From Flavobacterium agri (GTDB lineage: Bacteria > Bacteroidota > Bacteroidia > Flavobacteriales > Flavobacteriaceae): a DNA stretch of 64,000 nucleotides. Below the pieces are notes generated by a model. That model searched no databases and had not been told where the DNA came from. It worked only from the letters and a program-made list of their open reading frames with translations. Every line of letters begins with the position of its first letter. The first letter of the stretch is position 1. This document shows positions 17,317 through 25,754 of this stretch, piece after piece. Location of the stretch: the NCBI RefSeq assembly GCF_013401995.1, contig NZ_JACBJI010000002.1, positions 124,001 through 188,000 on the forward strand, written 5' to 3'. The position numbers were made by a program, and so were the translations under genes.

Positions 17317-18092
17317 GAATTTACGCCCTGATACTATCTGCCGTATTGTTCGTAGGATGCAAGACCGCACAACCCACGGTAGCCGAAACCAAAACACCTG
17401 CCGCACCCGAGGACGCCGAAGTCGCCAAAGTGATTTCGGGTCATTATGCCGATGCGAAAAACTTCCGGACACTCGCGATCAAGGCTTCGGCCAAATACAA
17501 AGACGAGAACCAGAGCCAAAGCATCAACGCCGAAATCCGCATCGAGAAAGACAAGCAGATTTTCGTGAGCATCCGATTTTTGGGGATCACGATGGCCAAA
17601 GCGTTGATTACGCCTAACGAGGTCAAGTATTACGAGAAAATCAACAGCACGTATTTCGAAGGCGATTACGAAGCCTTGAGCCGATGGTTGGGCACGTCTC
17701 TCGATTACAACAAAGTGCAGAATTTGCTCATCGGACGTGTGCTTGACGATTTGAACAAAGGCAAATACAAGAGTTCCGTCGAAGGAAATCTGGTAAAATT
17801 GACCGATAATTCGGATACGCGTACGCTCAAAAGTTTTTATTTCGAACCCGAGAATTACCTGATCAAGAAGGAGCAGGTGAGCCAACCGGCCCAACAACGC
17901 AGCCTTGAGGTCAATTATCCGGGATTCAATAAGTTCGAACAAGCATATCTTCCGGCCAAAATTTTGCTCGAAGCCATACAGCCAAAAGGGAAAACGAACA
18001 TCAGTATCGAATATAACGCAGCTACATTCAATGAAAACCTTCAGTTCCCGTATAGCGTCCCGGAAGGGTTCGAGCGCGTAAATCTCGATTAA
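17313..18092 (+). CDS. DUF4292 lipoprotein
   Basis: 259 residues. A short signal with lipobox (LFVGC, Cys at residue 11) is followed by an alpha/beta domain that fits the LolA/LolB-like DUF4292 family (NFRTLAIKASAKYKDENQSQ, then IRIEKDKQIFVSIRFLGI). By analogy it may handle lipoproteins or lipids in the periplasm. The 4-nt overlap with the TPR gene and 16-nt gap to the EnvC-like gene suggest one envelope operon. Confidence 0.8.
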   Translation: MRIYALILSAVLFVGCKTAQPTVAETKTPAAPEDAEVAKVISGHYADAKNFRTLAIKASAKYKDENQSQSINAEIRIEKDKQIFVSIRFLGITMAKALITPNEVKYYEKINSTYFEGDYEALSRWLGTSLDYNKVQNLLIGRVLDDLNKGKYKSSVEGNLVKLTDNSDTRTLKSFYFEPENYLIKKEQVSQPAQQRSLEVNYPGFNKFEQAYLPAKILLEAIQPKGKTNISIEYNAATFNENLQFPYSVPEGFERVNLD

Positions 18093-18108
18093 TCCCGAAC
18101 AAAACACC

Positions 18109-19368
18109 ATGACCAAACAAATAGCGAGCTTTTTCTTTTTACTGTTGACGGTGGCGGCATTTGCCCAGACCGATCAGCAAAAGCTTGAGAAACGCAAGGC
18201 GCAAATCCAAAGGGAAATTCTTGAGAATCAGGAAAAGCTCGATAAGATGCGCTCTCAGGAAAAATCGATCAGCAGCCAGATCGAGATCCAAAAAGACAAA
18301 ATCCGTCTTAAGGAAAAATTGATCAACACTACCGAAAAGCAAACGCGTCTTCTCAATGACGATTTGTATCTGACGCAACTCAAGATCAACAAGCTCAAGC
18401 GCGAATTGGTCGTGATCCGCGAAGATTACGCACAGATGATCCTGAAATCGTACAAAAGCCGTTCGGTTCAAAGCCGTGCGATGTTTTTGCTTTCGTCCCA
18501 AAGTTTCCTGCAAGCCTACAAACGCGCCCAATACATGAAGCAATACGCGAGTTACCGCAAGGCGCAAGGTGAGGAAATCAAGCAAAAGACCGAGCAATTG
18601 GTGCAATACAACAACACCATTGAGGTCAAGAAAGCCGAAAAGCAAAAGCTGCTCAAAGAGAACGAGAAAGAACGCAGGGATCTTCTCAAAGAAAAAGAAG
18701 AGCAGGAAGTTTTGGTCAGTTCCATCAAGAAAGACAAGAAAAAGATTGCGGCCGAAATCAAGAAAAAGCAACAGGAAAGCCGCAACATCGACCGCCAGAT
18801 CGACCGATTGATCCAGAAAGCGATCGAGGAAGCCAATAGGAAAGCCGCGCTTGCCGCTGCAAAAGCCAGTCCGGCAAAAGCATCGGCAGTGAAAGCCAAA
18901 GTAGCCGAATCGCCATCGAAAATCGTTTTGACACCCGAAGCGAAGATAGTAGCCGACAATTTCCGTTCAAACAAAGGAAGTTTGCCTTGGCCGGTAGAAC
19001 GCGGCGTAGTATCTTTAGGATACGGAGACCAACCGCACCCGGTGCACAAATCGCTGATCGTTCACAACAGTGGTGTCGAAATCACTACGGAAGACGGAGC
19101 CAATGCACGTGCTGTTTTTGGAGGCGAAGTCATCAGCGTCATCGTGATTTCTCCGGTGAACAAGGCCGTGATCATCCAACACGGGGATTATTTCACGATT
19201 TACCAGAACCTGAGTTCGGTTAACGTGAGCAAAGGCGATAAAGTACGCATCAAGCAGAATCTCGGGAAAATCAGGACGAATGGCGATACGGGTAAGACCA
19301 CGCTCAAATTCCTGATCAAGCAGAATACCGTTTACAACAACCCTCAGAGTTGGTTGTCGGGTATGTAG
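18109..19368 (+). CDS. EnvC-like murein hydrolase activator with degenerate LytM domain
   Basis: 419 residues: a signal peptide, a long coiled coil (about 22-245), an Ala/Lys-rich linker, and a C-terminal LytM (M23) fold. The zinc ligands look lost. The usual HxGxD reads N-S-G-V-E near HNSGVEI, and the usual YxHL reads YQNL. Such degenerate LytM proteins (E. coli EnvC, NlpD) activate amidases at division sites rather than cutting peptidoglycan themselves. Periplasmic. It ends the envelope operon; several hairpins follow. Confidence 0.85.
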   Translation: MTKQIASFFFLLLTVAAFAQTDQQKLEKRKAQIQREILENQEKLDKMRSQEKSISSQIEIQKDKIRLKEKLINTTEKQTRLLNDDLYLTQLKINKLKRELVVIREDYAQMILKSYKSRSVQSRAMFLLSSQSFLQAYKRAQYMKQYASYRKAQGEEIKQKTEQLVQYNNTIEVKKAEKQKLLKENEKERRDLLKEKEEQEVLVSSIKKDKKKIAAEIKKKQQESRNIDRQIDRLIQKAIEEANRKAALAAAKASPAKASAVKAKVAESPSKIVLTPEAKIVADNFRSNKGSLPWPVERGVVSLGYGDQPHPVHKSLIVHNSGVEITTEDGANARAVFGGEVISVIVISPVNKAVIIQHGDYFTIYQNLSSVNVSKGDKVRIKQNLGKIRTNGDTGKTTLKFLIKQNTVYNNPQSWLSGM

Positions 19369-19427
19369 ATTTAAGATTTTTTACAGGATTTCTGTAAACA
19401 CAAGAAATACGGAAGACGTATTTTTAT

Positions 19428-19461
19428 AAACCTCAAAGGTTTTCAAAAACCTTTGAGGTTT
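19428..19461. terminator. Perfect palindromic hairpin between convergent genes (family copy A)
   Basis: Arms of 16 nt, AAACCTCAAAGGTTTT and its exact complement, around CA, followed by TCTTTTTT. It should stop both the EnvC-like transcript and, on the other strand, the thioesterase transcript. A smaller hairpin (AATACG/CGTATT, about 19405-19425) precedes it. It shares its design with copies at 48651, 54265 and 62471. Confidence 0.8.
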
Positions 19462-19469
19462 CTTTTTTA

Positions 19470-19982
19470 TCAAGAATTAAAAAGCGCCTTCAACTCCGTA
19501 GCCTCATCGGGTTTCATTTTACCCGCCAAAACCAAGCTCAATTGCTTTCTTCTTAACGCGGCATCGTAGCGTTCTTTTTCGAGTTCGGTTTCTGGTAATA
19601 TTGGTGCGACTTCTACAGGGCGACCCGTATCGTCTACGGCCACGAACGTATAAATCGCTTCATTCGCCTTGGTGCGTACGCCCGATTCACGATCTTCGAT
19701 CCAAACGTCGATAAAGATTTCCATCGAGCTTTTGAAGCTTCTCGAAACCTTCGATTCGATCGTGACCACACTTCCCAACGGAATGGAACGGTTGAACGCG
19801 ACGTGGTTCACCGAAGCCGTCACGCAAACCCTGCGCGAATGCCTTCTGGCGGTAATGCTTGCGGCACGGTCCATGCGGGCAAGAAGTTCACCTCCGAAAA
19901 GGTTGTTCAACGGATTGGTTTCGCTTGGCAAGACCAGGTCGGTAAGCGTAGTGAGTGACTCAGAAGGATGTTTTGGTAACAT
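19470..19982 (-). CDS. Acyl-CoA thioesterase (hotdog fold)
   Basis: 170 residues with the hotdog core. The active-site region NPLNNLFGGELLARMD carries the Asn and Asp expected for the YciA/BACH-type family, followed by ASVNHVAFNRSIPLGSVV. It hydrolyses acyl-CoA to free acid and CoA in the cytoplasm. I chose ATG 19982; the extension to 20018 would cross the -7 box at 19997-20004. Chain-length preference is not predictable. Confidence 0.9.
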   Translation of the reverse strand: MLPKHPSESLTTLTDLVLPSETNPLNNLFGGELLARMDRAASITARRHSRRVCVTASVNHVAFNRSIPLGSVVTIESKVSRSFKSSMEIFIDVWIEDRESGVRTKANEAIYTFVAVDDTGRPVEVAPILPETELEKERYDAALRRKQLSLVLAGKMKPDEATELKALFNS

Positions 19983-19996
19983 GCGCTGTTTTTTTG

Positions 19997-20004
19997 CAAA
20001 GGTA
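19997..20004 (-). promoter_or_regulatory. Candidate -7 box (TACCTTTG, minus strand) for the thioesterase
   Basis: CAAAGGTA on the plus strand, 14 nt before the start codon. It implies a leader of only several nucleotides. Confidence 0.45.
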
Positions 20005-20045
20005 ACGCAAGCGCACAAAAAATCCCGAACGGGCCGGGATAAATG

Positions 20046-20981
20046 TTAAAGTTCTTTTATGAGCAACCAGGCTTGGCTGTCGCGGCTTTGCCTGATTTGG
20101 TTCATTGAATTTACCGCTTCCGCTTTGGAAGTATAGCTTCCGTAAAGCACAGGAAACAACCCGTGACGATTTTGTGGGATGCGTCTTGATTTGAATCCTA
20201 AATCCTGAAGCTGTTTGCAGGCTTTGTCTGCGTTTTCGGCACTTCTGAAAACACCGGCGACCACATGGTAGCGCAATTTGTCTTCCTTGACGGCCAAAGT
20301 AACTGCCGGAAGTGGCGCATCTATAAAGAAAGTGGCCTCCTGGATTTTGTCCTGAACCTGTTTCTGAACCTGTGTTTCGACCATCAACGTTTCGCGCTCA
20401 ACCTGGTTGTTATAAAGATGATAACCGCCAAAAGCACTCAATCCCATAGCCATGATGAAAACGGCAGCATAACGCAAATAAGGACGTTTCTTGCGCGCTT
20501 CTGGTGTGAAAACGATAGGAGCCTTCTCTTCGAGGACTTCGACTTCTTTTTTGTATTCCTCGCGCTTTACGGCAGGTGAAACAAAAGAACTGAGTCCGAA
20601 AGCCTCGACCAGGTAATTTATATGGTCGGATGGATTGAAAACGACATTGTTTTCGGCGTTCAAAGAAAGCTCGCCGATATTCTTCAACGAGAATTTTCCG
20701 TTCACTTCAAGAATATTCTTCCAAATGGAAACCTCATTCTGTATAGCGCTGACGGCCGATTCGTACGACGATTTCTCGGCCAGCGCGATGTGGTTCGCCA
20801 ACAAGCCGTCGTTGTTCTTAAGGTTCGAATTGAACGAAACCAACTTTTTGGGCGGATAGAACGCGCTCGATGATTCGTGCAGTTGAGCCGACTGGTATTC
20901 CGTCAAAAAAGCACCGAACCCGGGAACCGTAACACACTGGTAACGATACAAGAGTTGGGAAATGTAGTGTTCAATCTTCAT
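20046..20981 (-). CDS. HU/CCDC81-like and SPOR domain transmembrane protein
   Basis: 311 residues. Residues 1-130 resemble the bacterial CCDC81/HU-like domains (MKIEHYISQLLYRYQCVTVPGFGAF). A basic segment and one membrane helix (about 171-189) follow, then a periplasmic linker and a C-terminal SPOR domain (about 237-311). SPOR domains bind peptidoglycan lacking stem peptides at division sites. The cytoplasmic HU-like part could bind DNA or another partner, so the protein may link cytoplasm and septal wall. ATG 20981 is chosen because the longer frame runs through the promoter. Confidence 0.85.
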   Translation of the reverse strand: MKIEHYISQLLYRYQCVTVPGFGAFLTEYQSAQLHESSSAFYPPKKLVSFNSNLKNNDGLLANHIALAEKSSYESAVSAIQNEVSIWKNILEVNGKFSLKNIGELSLNAENNVVFNPSDHINYLVEAFGLSSFVSPAVKREEYKKEVEVLEEKAPIVFTPEARKKRPYLRYAAVFIMAMGLSAFGGYHLYNNQVERETLMVETQVQKQVQDKIQEATFFIDAPLPAVTLAVKEDKLRYHVVAGVFRSAENADKACKQLQDLGFKSRRIPQNRHGLFPVLYGSYTSKAEAVNSMNQIRQSRDSQAWLLIKEL

Positions 20982-20986
20982 AAAAA

Positions 20987-21016
20987 CAAAGTTATACAAT
21001 GAGACGCGCGGTCAAA
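20987..21016 (-). promoter_or_regulatory. Promoter candidate TTTG-N18-TAACTTTG (minus strand)
   Basis: CAAAGTTA at 20987-20994 and CAAA at 21013-21016 on the plus strand. This is the best two-part match in this part of the window. The box ends 5 nt before the start codon, so the mRNA is probably leaderless. Confidence 0.55.
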
Positions 21017-21083
21017 ATTTTATCCACAATTTTTATTAACAATCCGACCGAAATTTTATATTTTTCAGATTCAATTGTTTAGT

Positions 21084-22181
21084 ATGCGCCACGAAGAATT
21101 AGTATCTGTATTAGCCTTGCAAAAAGTAGAAGGCGTGGGCGACATTATCGCCAAGAAGCTGTTGTCCCATTTTAAATCTGCGCGTGAAATCTTCGAAACG
21201 GGAAGCCGCGATCTCAGGGAAGCGGGTATCGGGACTGCTTTGATCCCGAAATTCAAAGATAAGTCGGTTTTTGCGAAAGCCGAAGCCGAAGCCAGGATTA
21301 TTCTCGATTCCGGCATCAAAGTCTGCTGTTTTCTCGACGAGGATTATCCCGAACGGCTCAAACATTGCGTCGACGGTCCGCTGTTGCTTTTCTCGACCGG
21401 AAACATCGATCTCACGAACAGGAAAATCATCAGTATCGTCGGAACGCGCAACGCCACGGCTTACGGCAATGAATTTTGCCGCAAATTGGTAAGCGATCTT
21501 GCACCGTTGAATCCGATAATCGTAAGCGGATTTGCACTCGGGATCGACATCATCGCGCATCAGGCGGCGCTTGAAAACGATCTTCAGACCATTGCGGTCA
21601 TCGGGAACGGACTCAAACAGGTGTATCCGAAAGCCCATAAAAAGTACATCGGACCCATAAATTCCAACGGCGGATTTTTTTCGGAATTTTGGAGCAATGC
21701 CTATCCCGCGCCAGAGAATTTCGTGCGTCGCAACCGCATCGTCGCGGGTATGAGCGAGGCCACGATCATCATCGAATCTGCCGAGAAAGGCGGTTCGCTG
21801 ATCACGGCCAATCTCGCCAACGACTACAACCGCGACGTGTTTGCCGTTCCGGGTCGCGTTTCGGACGTGTACAGCCAAGGTTGCAACAAACTCATCAAAA
21901 CCCAGCGCGCCCATCTTTTGACAGGCGCGGCAGATTTGATTTATATGATGAATTGGGATTTGAAAACCGATGCAAAACCAATACAGAAACAACTTTTCGT
22001 ATCGCTTTCGGACGAAGAACAGATCATTTACGACTTCCTCGTCCAAAACGGAAAAGAGACGCTCGATGTCATTGCGACCGACTGCGGTATTTCCGTTTAC
22101 CGATTATCGTCGGTGCTGCTCACGATGGAACTCAAAAGCGCGATTCGTCCGCTTCCTGGGAAGGTTTTTGAGGCGATTTGA
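21084..22181 (+). CDS. dprA: DNA processing protein DprA
   Basis: 365 residues: an N-terminal helical (SAM/HhH-like) domain, the Rossmann-like DprA/Smf core with SIVGTRNATAYG, SGFALGIDIIAHQAAL and GSLITANLANDYNRDVFAVPG, and a C-terminal winged-helix domain from about 305. DprA loads RecA on incoming single-stranded DNA during transformation. I use ATG 21084; a TTG 9 nt upstream is less likely. The stop codon abuts the end of trpS on the other strand with no gap. Confidence 0.95.
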   Translation: MRHEELVSVLALQKVEGVGDIIAKKLLSHFKSAREIFETGSRDLREAGIGTALIPKFKDKSVFAKAEAEARIILDSGIKVCCFLDEDYPERLKHCVDGPLLLFSTGNIDLTNRKIISIVGTRNATAYGNEFCRKLVSDLAPLNPIIVSGFALGIDIIAHQAALENDLQTIAVIGNGLKQVYPKAHKKYIGPINSNGGFFSEFWSNAYPAPENFVRRNRIVAGMSEATIIIESAEKGGSLITANLANDYNRDVFAVPGRVSDVYSQGCNKLIKTQRAHLLTGAADLIYMMNWDLKTDAKPIQKQLFVSLSDEEQIIYDFLVQNGKETLDVIATDCGISVYRLSSVLLTMELKSAIRPLPGKVFEAI

Positions 22182-23159
22182 CTATTCGTAGCCGAGCTTG
22201 TGTCGGACTCGTGCTAAAACACCGTTCGCAATCGATCCGGCACGTTGGGCTCCTTTTTTCAAAAGCGCGTCCACTTCCTCGCGGTTGTTGATATAATGGT
22301 TGTATTTCTCGCGGATGGTCCCGAATTTCTCGGTAATCAGTTCGAACAACATCTGCTTGGCGTGGCCATATCCGAAATCGCCATTGACGTTCTTGTATTT
22401 CTCGCGTAGGATTTCGGTCTGTTCCGCAGTCGCCAATAGCTGGTAAATTGCGAAAATCTTACACGTATCCGGATTTTTGGGCGCTTCGAGAGGCGTGCTG
22501 TCGGTTTCGATCGACATAACCTGTTTGCGCAACGCCTTGTCGTCCAAAAAGATATTGATGATGTTGTTGGCCGACTTGCTCATTTTACCGCCGTTCGTAC
22601 CCGGAACGAGCATGGTGTCTTCGTGCGTGAAATGATCGGGCAACACGAAAGTTTCCCCCATCACGTGGTTGAACCTCGCCGCCACATCGCGCGTGATTTC
22701 CAAATGCTGAATCTGGTCTTTGCCAACCGGCACAAGTTCGGCATCATACAAAAGGATGTCCGCGGCCATAAGCATCGGATAGGTGAACAAACCGGCGTTC
22801 ACATCTTCCAATCGCGACCTTTTGTCCTTAAAGGAATGCGCAAGCTTAAGTCTGTCGTAGGAATAGAAACAGCTCAAATACCACGCAAGTTCGGTGGTTT
22901 GAGGCACGTCGCTTTGGCGGTAAAAAATCACTTTGTCTATGTCCAATCCGCAGGCAAGCCAAGCAGAAGCCGTGCTGTAGGTGTTATCGCGCAAGGTTTC
23001 CCCGTCTTTTATCTGGGTTGCCGAATGCAGATCGGCGATAAAAAGAAACGAATCGTTCTCTGGTTTGTTCGACAATTCTATAGCGGGAAGGATCGCGCCC
23101 AAAAGGTTGCCCAAATGCGGCGTTCCCGTACTTTGTATGCCTGTAAGGATTTTGGCCAT
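22182..23159 (-). CDS. trpS: Tryptophan--tRNA ligase
   Basis: 325 residues, class I aminoacyl-tRNA synthetase. The HIGH-like motif is TGTPHLGN at 11-18 and the KMSKS motif is at 192-196. It charges tRNA-Trp in the cytoplasm. ATG 23159 gives the standard start MAKILTGIQ; the extra residues to 23180 would run into the promoter box. Convergent with dprA, with no intergenic bases. Confidence 0.97.
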   Translation of the reverse strand: MAKILTGIQSTGTPHLGNLLGAILPAIELSNKPENDSFLFIADLHSATQIKDGETLRDNTYSTASAWLACGLDIDKVIFYRQSDVPQTTELAWYLSCFYSYDRLKLAHSFKDKRSRLEDVNAGLFTYPMLMAADILLYDAELVPVGKDQIQHLEITRDVAARFNHVMGETFVLPDHFTHEDTMLVPGTNGGKMSKSANNIINIFLDDKALRKQVMSIETDSTPLEAPKNPDTCKIFAIYQLLATAEQTEILREKYKNVNGDFGYGHAKQMLFELITEKFGTIREKYNHYINNREEVDALLKKGAQRAGSIANGVLARVRHKLGYE

Positions 23160-23177
23160 TTTGTTTGATTTTGGCTG

Positions 23178-23185
23178 CAAAGTTA
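23178..23185 (-). promoter_or_regulatory. Candidate -7 box (TAACTTTG, minus strand) for trpS
   Basis: CAAAGTTA on the plus strand, 18 nt before the trpS start. Confidence 0.45.
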
Positions 23186-23215
23186 AGGCTTTTGCATAAT
23201 CTGACCTCGAATGAT

Positions 23216-23223
23216 TATTTTTG
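23216..23223 (+). promoter_or_regulatory. Candidate -7 box (TATTTTTG) for the acyltransferase gene
   Basis: An exact TAnnTTTG match ending 5 nt before ATG 23229, so transcription would begin at or near the start codon (leaderless). Confidence 0.45.
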
Positions 23224-23228
23224 GGAAT

Positions 23229-24005
23229 ATGAAAATCCTCAAGTACGTTTTCTGGCTGCTTTGGCGCAGTTGGTTTTATATCCTGATGGCCATTCCAATC
23301 ATCGCGTTTTTACCGTTTTTGATCATTTCCATCAGTAGGGAAAAATGGTATCCGTTCTTTTTCGTACTGGCCCGTATTTGGGCGCGTTTCATACTTTTCG
23401 GAATGGGATTCTGGTACAAAATCGAACGCGAGGACGAACCCGAACCCGGCAAGAGTTACATGTTCGTGGCCAATCACACGTCTATGGCCGATATCATGCT
23501 GATGTTGGCCGTGATCCGAAATCCGTTCGTTTTCGTCGGAAAAAAGGAACTGGTCAAGATACCGCTGTTCGGATTTTTCTATAAACGCACGTGCATCCTC
23601 GTCGACAGAAGCAGCCCGAAAAGCCGCAAGGAAGTTTTCGACCGCGCGCAAAAACGCCTCAATCAAGGGTTGAGTATCTGTATTTTTCCCGAAGGAGGCG
23701 TTCCCGACGATGAATCCGTTTTGCTCGATGCGTTCAAGGACGGTGCTTTCAGATTGGCGATCGAACACGACATTCCGGTTTTTCCGCTTACGTTTCCCGA
23801 CAATAAAAAGCGTTTTTCGTTCAACTTCTTCAGCGGAAGCCCGGGTCGCATGCGCGTAAAGATGCACCATGAAATTCCCACCGTTGACAGGTCGGACGAA
23901 AACAAACAGGACATAAAGGATTTACGCGACGAAACCCGAAGCATCATCTACCACGAACTGTTGCGCTACAATAAAAAAGAGCATCCTGGCCTGGATGCCC
24001 TTTAG
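23229..24005 (+). CDS. 1-acyl-sn-glycerol-3-phosphate acyltransferase-like (PlsC family)
   Basis: 258 residues. An N-terminal membrane helix region is followed by the PlsC signature NHTSMADIML (HX4D variant) and FPEGGVPDDE (variant of FPEGTRS). It should acylate a lysophospholipid at the inner membrane. A second PlsC-like gene lies at 28149, so this may be a paralogue with another acceptor, such as an ornithine or glycine lipid. The end of the gene forms a hairpin (GCATCC/GGATGC) across the stop. Confidence 0.85.
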   Translation: MKILKYVFWLLWRSWFYILMAIPIIAFLPFLIISISREKWYPFFFVLARIWARFILFGMGFWYKIEREDEPEPGKSYMFVANHTSMADIMLMLAVIRNPFVFVGKKELVKIPLFGFFYKRTCILVDRSSPKSRKEVFDRAQKRLNQGLSICIFPEGGVPDDESVLLDAFKDGAFRLAIEHDIPVFPLTFPDNKKRFSFNFFSGSPGRMRVKMHHEIPTVDRSDENKQDIKDLRDETRSIIYHELLRYNKKEHPGLDAL

Positions 24006-24007
24006 AG

Positions 24008-24029
24008 GTTGATCTTCGCGAAGACCAAC
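24008..24029. terminator. Palindrome between convergent genes
   Basis: GTTG-a-TCTTCG/CGAAGA-c-CAAC, symmetric except for one position. It lies in the 57-nt gap between the acyltransferase and the barrel protein genes. There is no strong T tract, so terminator function is a guess. Confidence 0.35.
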
Positions 24030-24062
24030 ACGAACTTAATTGTAACCAACTAACTATTATCT

Positions 24063-25754
24063 TTAAAAACGGTAGTTCAGGCCTGTGTACAAACCGAAGA
24101 AATACGGCTTGAAATTACCCGACTCCGAGTAGGTATTGATTTGGTATTTGAACATCGGCTCGACGTTGAACTGCAAAGCTTTCCAGATGTTATAGCGCAA
24201 TCCGAGGCCAATATTGGTACTGAAACTCGTCGCGTTGAGGTTATCGGCCTTACCGACTTGTATCTCGTTATCCGAAGAAACGACCGACACTTCGTTTTCG
24301 TTGAGGAACAACGTACTGAATCCGCCGATCACGTCGACTCCGAAGCGTTTGTCGATCAATTTGTAACTCAATTCCACGGGAACTTCGATATAGCCCGTCT
24401 TTTGGCTCAGGCTGCTGCTGAATTCCTTGGCGACAAGCCCGTTGCTCGTTAATTCGACGGGTGCGTTCGGGTCTTTGTTCTCGATCCTCAGGAACGCTCC
24501 TTGCAATGTCGGTTTCACGTGTTCGAGCTGTTGCCTTCCTACGGTCGATTGCATGGCCACGACATTGTTCGTGTTGTATTCGAATGAAAGCGAATTTACG
24601 CCCGCGCGTACCGAGAGCCTTTTGTTGAGCGAGTAACCCACGCCAACTCCGTAAGAAAGTTGCGTTTTGTAATCTTTGTCGTTTTTCGCGAAACGGGAAT
24701 CAATCGGGGAACCGCTCGAGGTTGAACTTAAATAAATAGGGGCAACCCTTGGTGAGACTTGCCACCTATTCATTTTCGGTTCGTTTTCGGTAACTGACTT
24801 GTTTTCTTTTTCATTTTTTAGCAATTCTTCCAGTGCATTGGGTTCTTCTACCGTAGCAATACCAGTAGAGTCCTTTTTTATATCATCGGTTTTGGCCGCG
24901 ATAGCTTGGGTCGAAGTTGTTGTTTTTGCAGTTACTTCCTTCTCGTTGTGTTGTTCGGGTTGTCCCGATTGGTTGTTCTCGTTTACAGCAATTTGATTTT
25001 CGTTTTTAAGGTTGTCGTTCGTTTTCGGATTTTTGCCCGATTTGCCGTTAGAAGCGGCAATTTGGCTTTCGTTCGCGTTATTGTTTTCGTCTGTGTATTG
25101 CAGATCGGTTTTATTCGATTTTGCGTTACTTCCTTTTTTCGCCTTGCGGTTTTTCGATGTGGCCGATGCGTATTGTTCGCGCGATTCCTCAACCGACGGA
25201 AGAACCTTGTCGTTTCCGCCTAATATGCGTCCCGAAGCCTTCTTATCGGAAGCTTTTTTCGATGGATAAGACGTGATTCCAGTGTCGTTTTGACGAATTC
25301 CGGATGCGCTGCTGCCGTTCGGATTCCACATCGGATCTGCCGACGTGCCGTTTGCTTTGTTTGCGTTTCCGACCTTGGTCGCGTTATTTGCTTTTGGAGC
25401 GATCGCGTCGTTGGTCGTTATGGCGTTGTCGGGTTTTCCGAAATCTTCATTGCCGATATTCGTCGGTTTTTTGACGTCATTGTCTTCGGCTTTGGCTTTT
25501 TTGTCGGGAGCCGATACTACTTGCGTTCCGCCGTTTACTTTCGGATTGTTGTCGCCATTATCGAGCGTCAGTAACAACCCGATGAGCAAAACCGCAGCCA
25601 CTCCGGCATATTTGAACCAGAACGGGATCAGTTTTCGGTCTTTCTTTTCCTCAAGCCTCGCTTCTATATTTTTCCACGCCTGTTCCGAGGGTTCAGATTC
25701 GAAATCCTTGAACCTTTCTTGAAAAAGGCGGTCGATATTTTTTCTCTCGCTCAT
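24063..25754 (-). CDS. Predicted dual-membrane-spanning anti-sigma factor (inner-membrane helix plus outer-membrane barrel)
   Basis: 563 residues. Residues 1-45 are a charged cytoplasmic segment (SEQAWKNIEARLEEKK) like short anti-sigma domains. Residues 46-64 are one membrane helix. Residues 66-325 are a low-complexity Asn/Lys/Ala/Thr-rich linker. Residues 331-563 look like a small outer-membrane beta-barrel with alternating amphipathic strands and the C-terminal Phe signal (GLYTGLNYRF). The gene overlaps the ECF sigma gene by 4 nt (ATGA). This matches the layout of the dual-membrane-spanning anti-sigma factors known in Bacteroides. It could instead be annotated as a porin-family protein, but that ignores the N-terminal half. 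Confidence 0.78.
   Translation of the reverse strand: MSERKNIDRLFQERFKDFESEPSEQAWKNIEARLEEKKDRKLIPFWFKYAGVAAVLLIGLLLTLDNGDNNPKVNGGTQVVSAPDKKAKAEDNDVKKPTNIGNEDFGKPDNAITTNDAIAPKANNATKVGNANKANGTSADPMWNPNGSSASGIRQNDTGITSYPSKKASDKKASGRILGGNDKVLPSVEESREQYASATSKNRKAKKGSNAKSNKTDLQYTDENNNANESQIAASNGKSGKNPKTNDNLKNENQIAVNENNQSGQPEQHNEKEVTAKTTTSTQAIAAKTDDIKKDSTGIATVEEPNALEELLKNEKENKSVTENEPKMNRWQVSPRVAPIYLSSTSSGSPIDSRFAKNDKDYKTQLSYGVGVGYSLNKRLSVRAGVNSLSFEYNTNNVVAMQSTVGRQQLEHVKPTLQGAFLRIENKDPNAPVELTSNGLVAKEFSSSLSQKTGYIEVPVELSYKLIDKRFGVDVIGGFSTLFLNENEVSVVSSDNEIQVGKADNLNATSFSTNIGLGLRYNIWKALQFNVEPMFKYQINTYSESGNFKPYFFGLYTGLNYRF

Noticed and set aside
24063..25754. Simple porin or adhesin annotation
   Set aside because: There is no cleavable signal peptide; the hydrophobic segment is internal at 46-64 after a charged cytoplasmic part, and the gene is coupled to a sigma factor.
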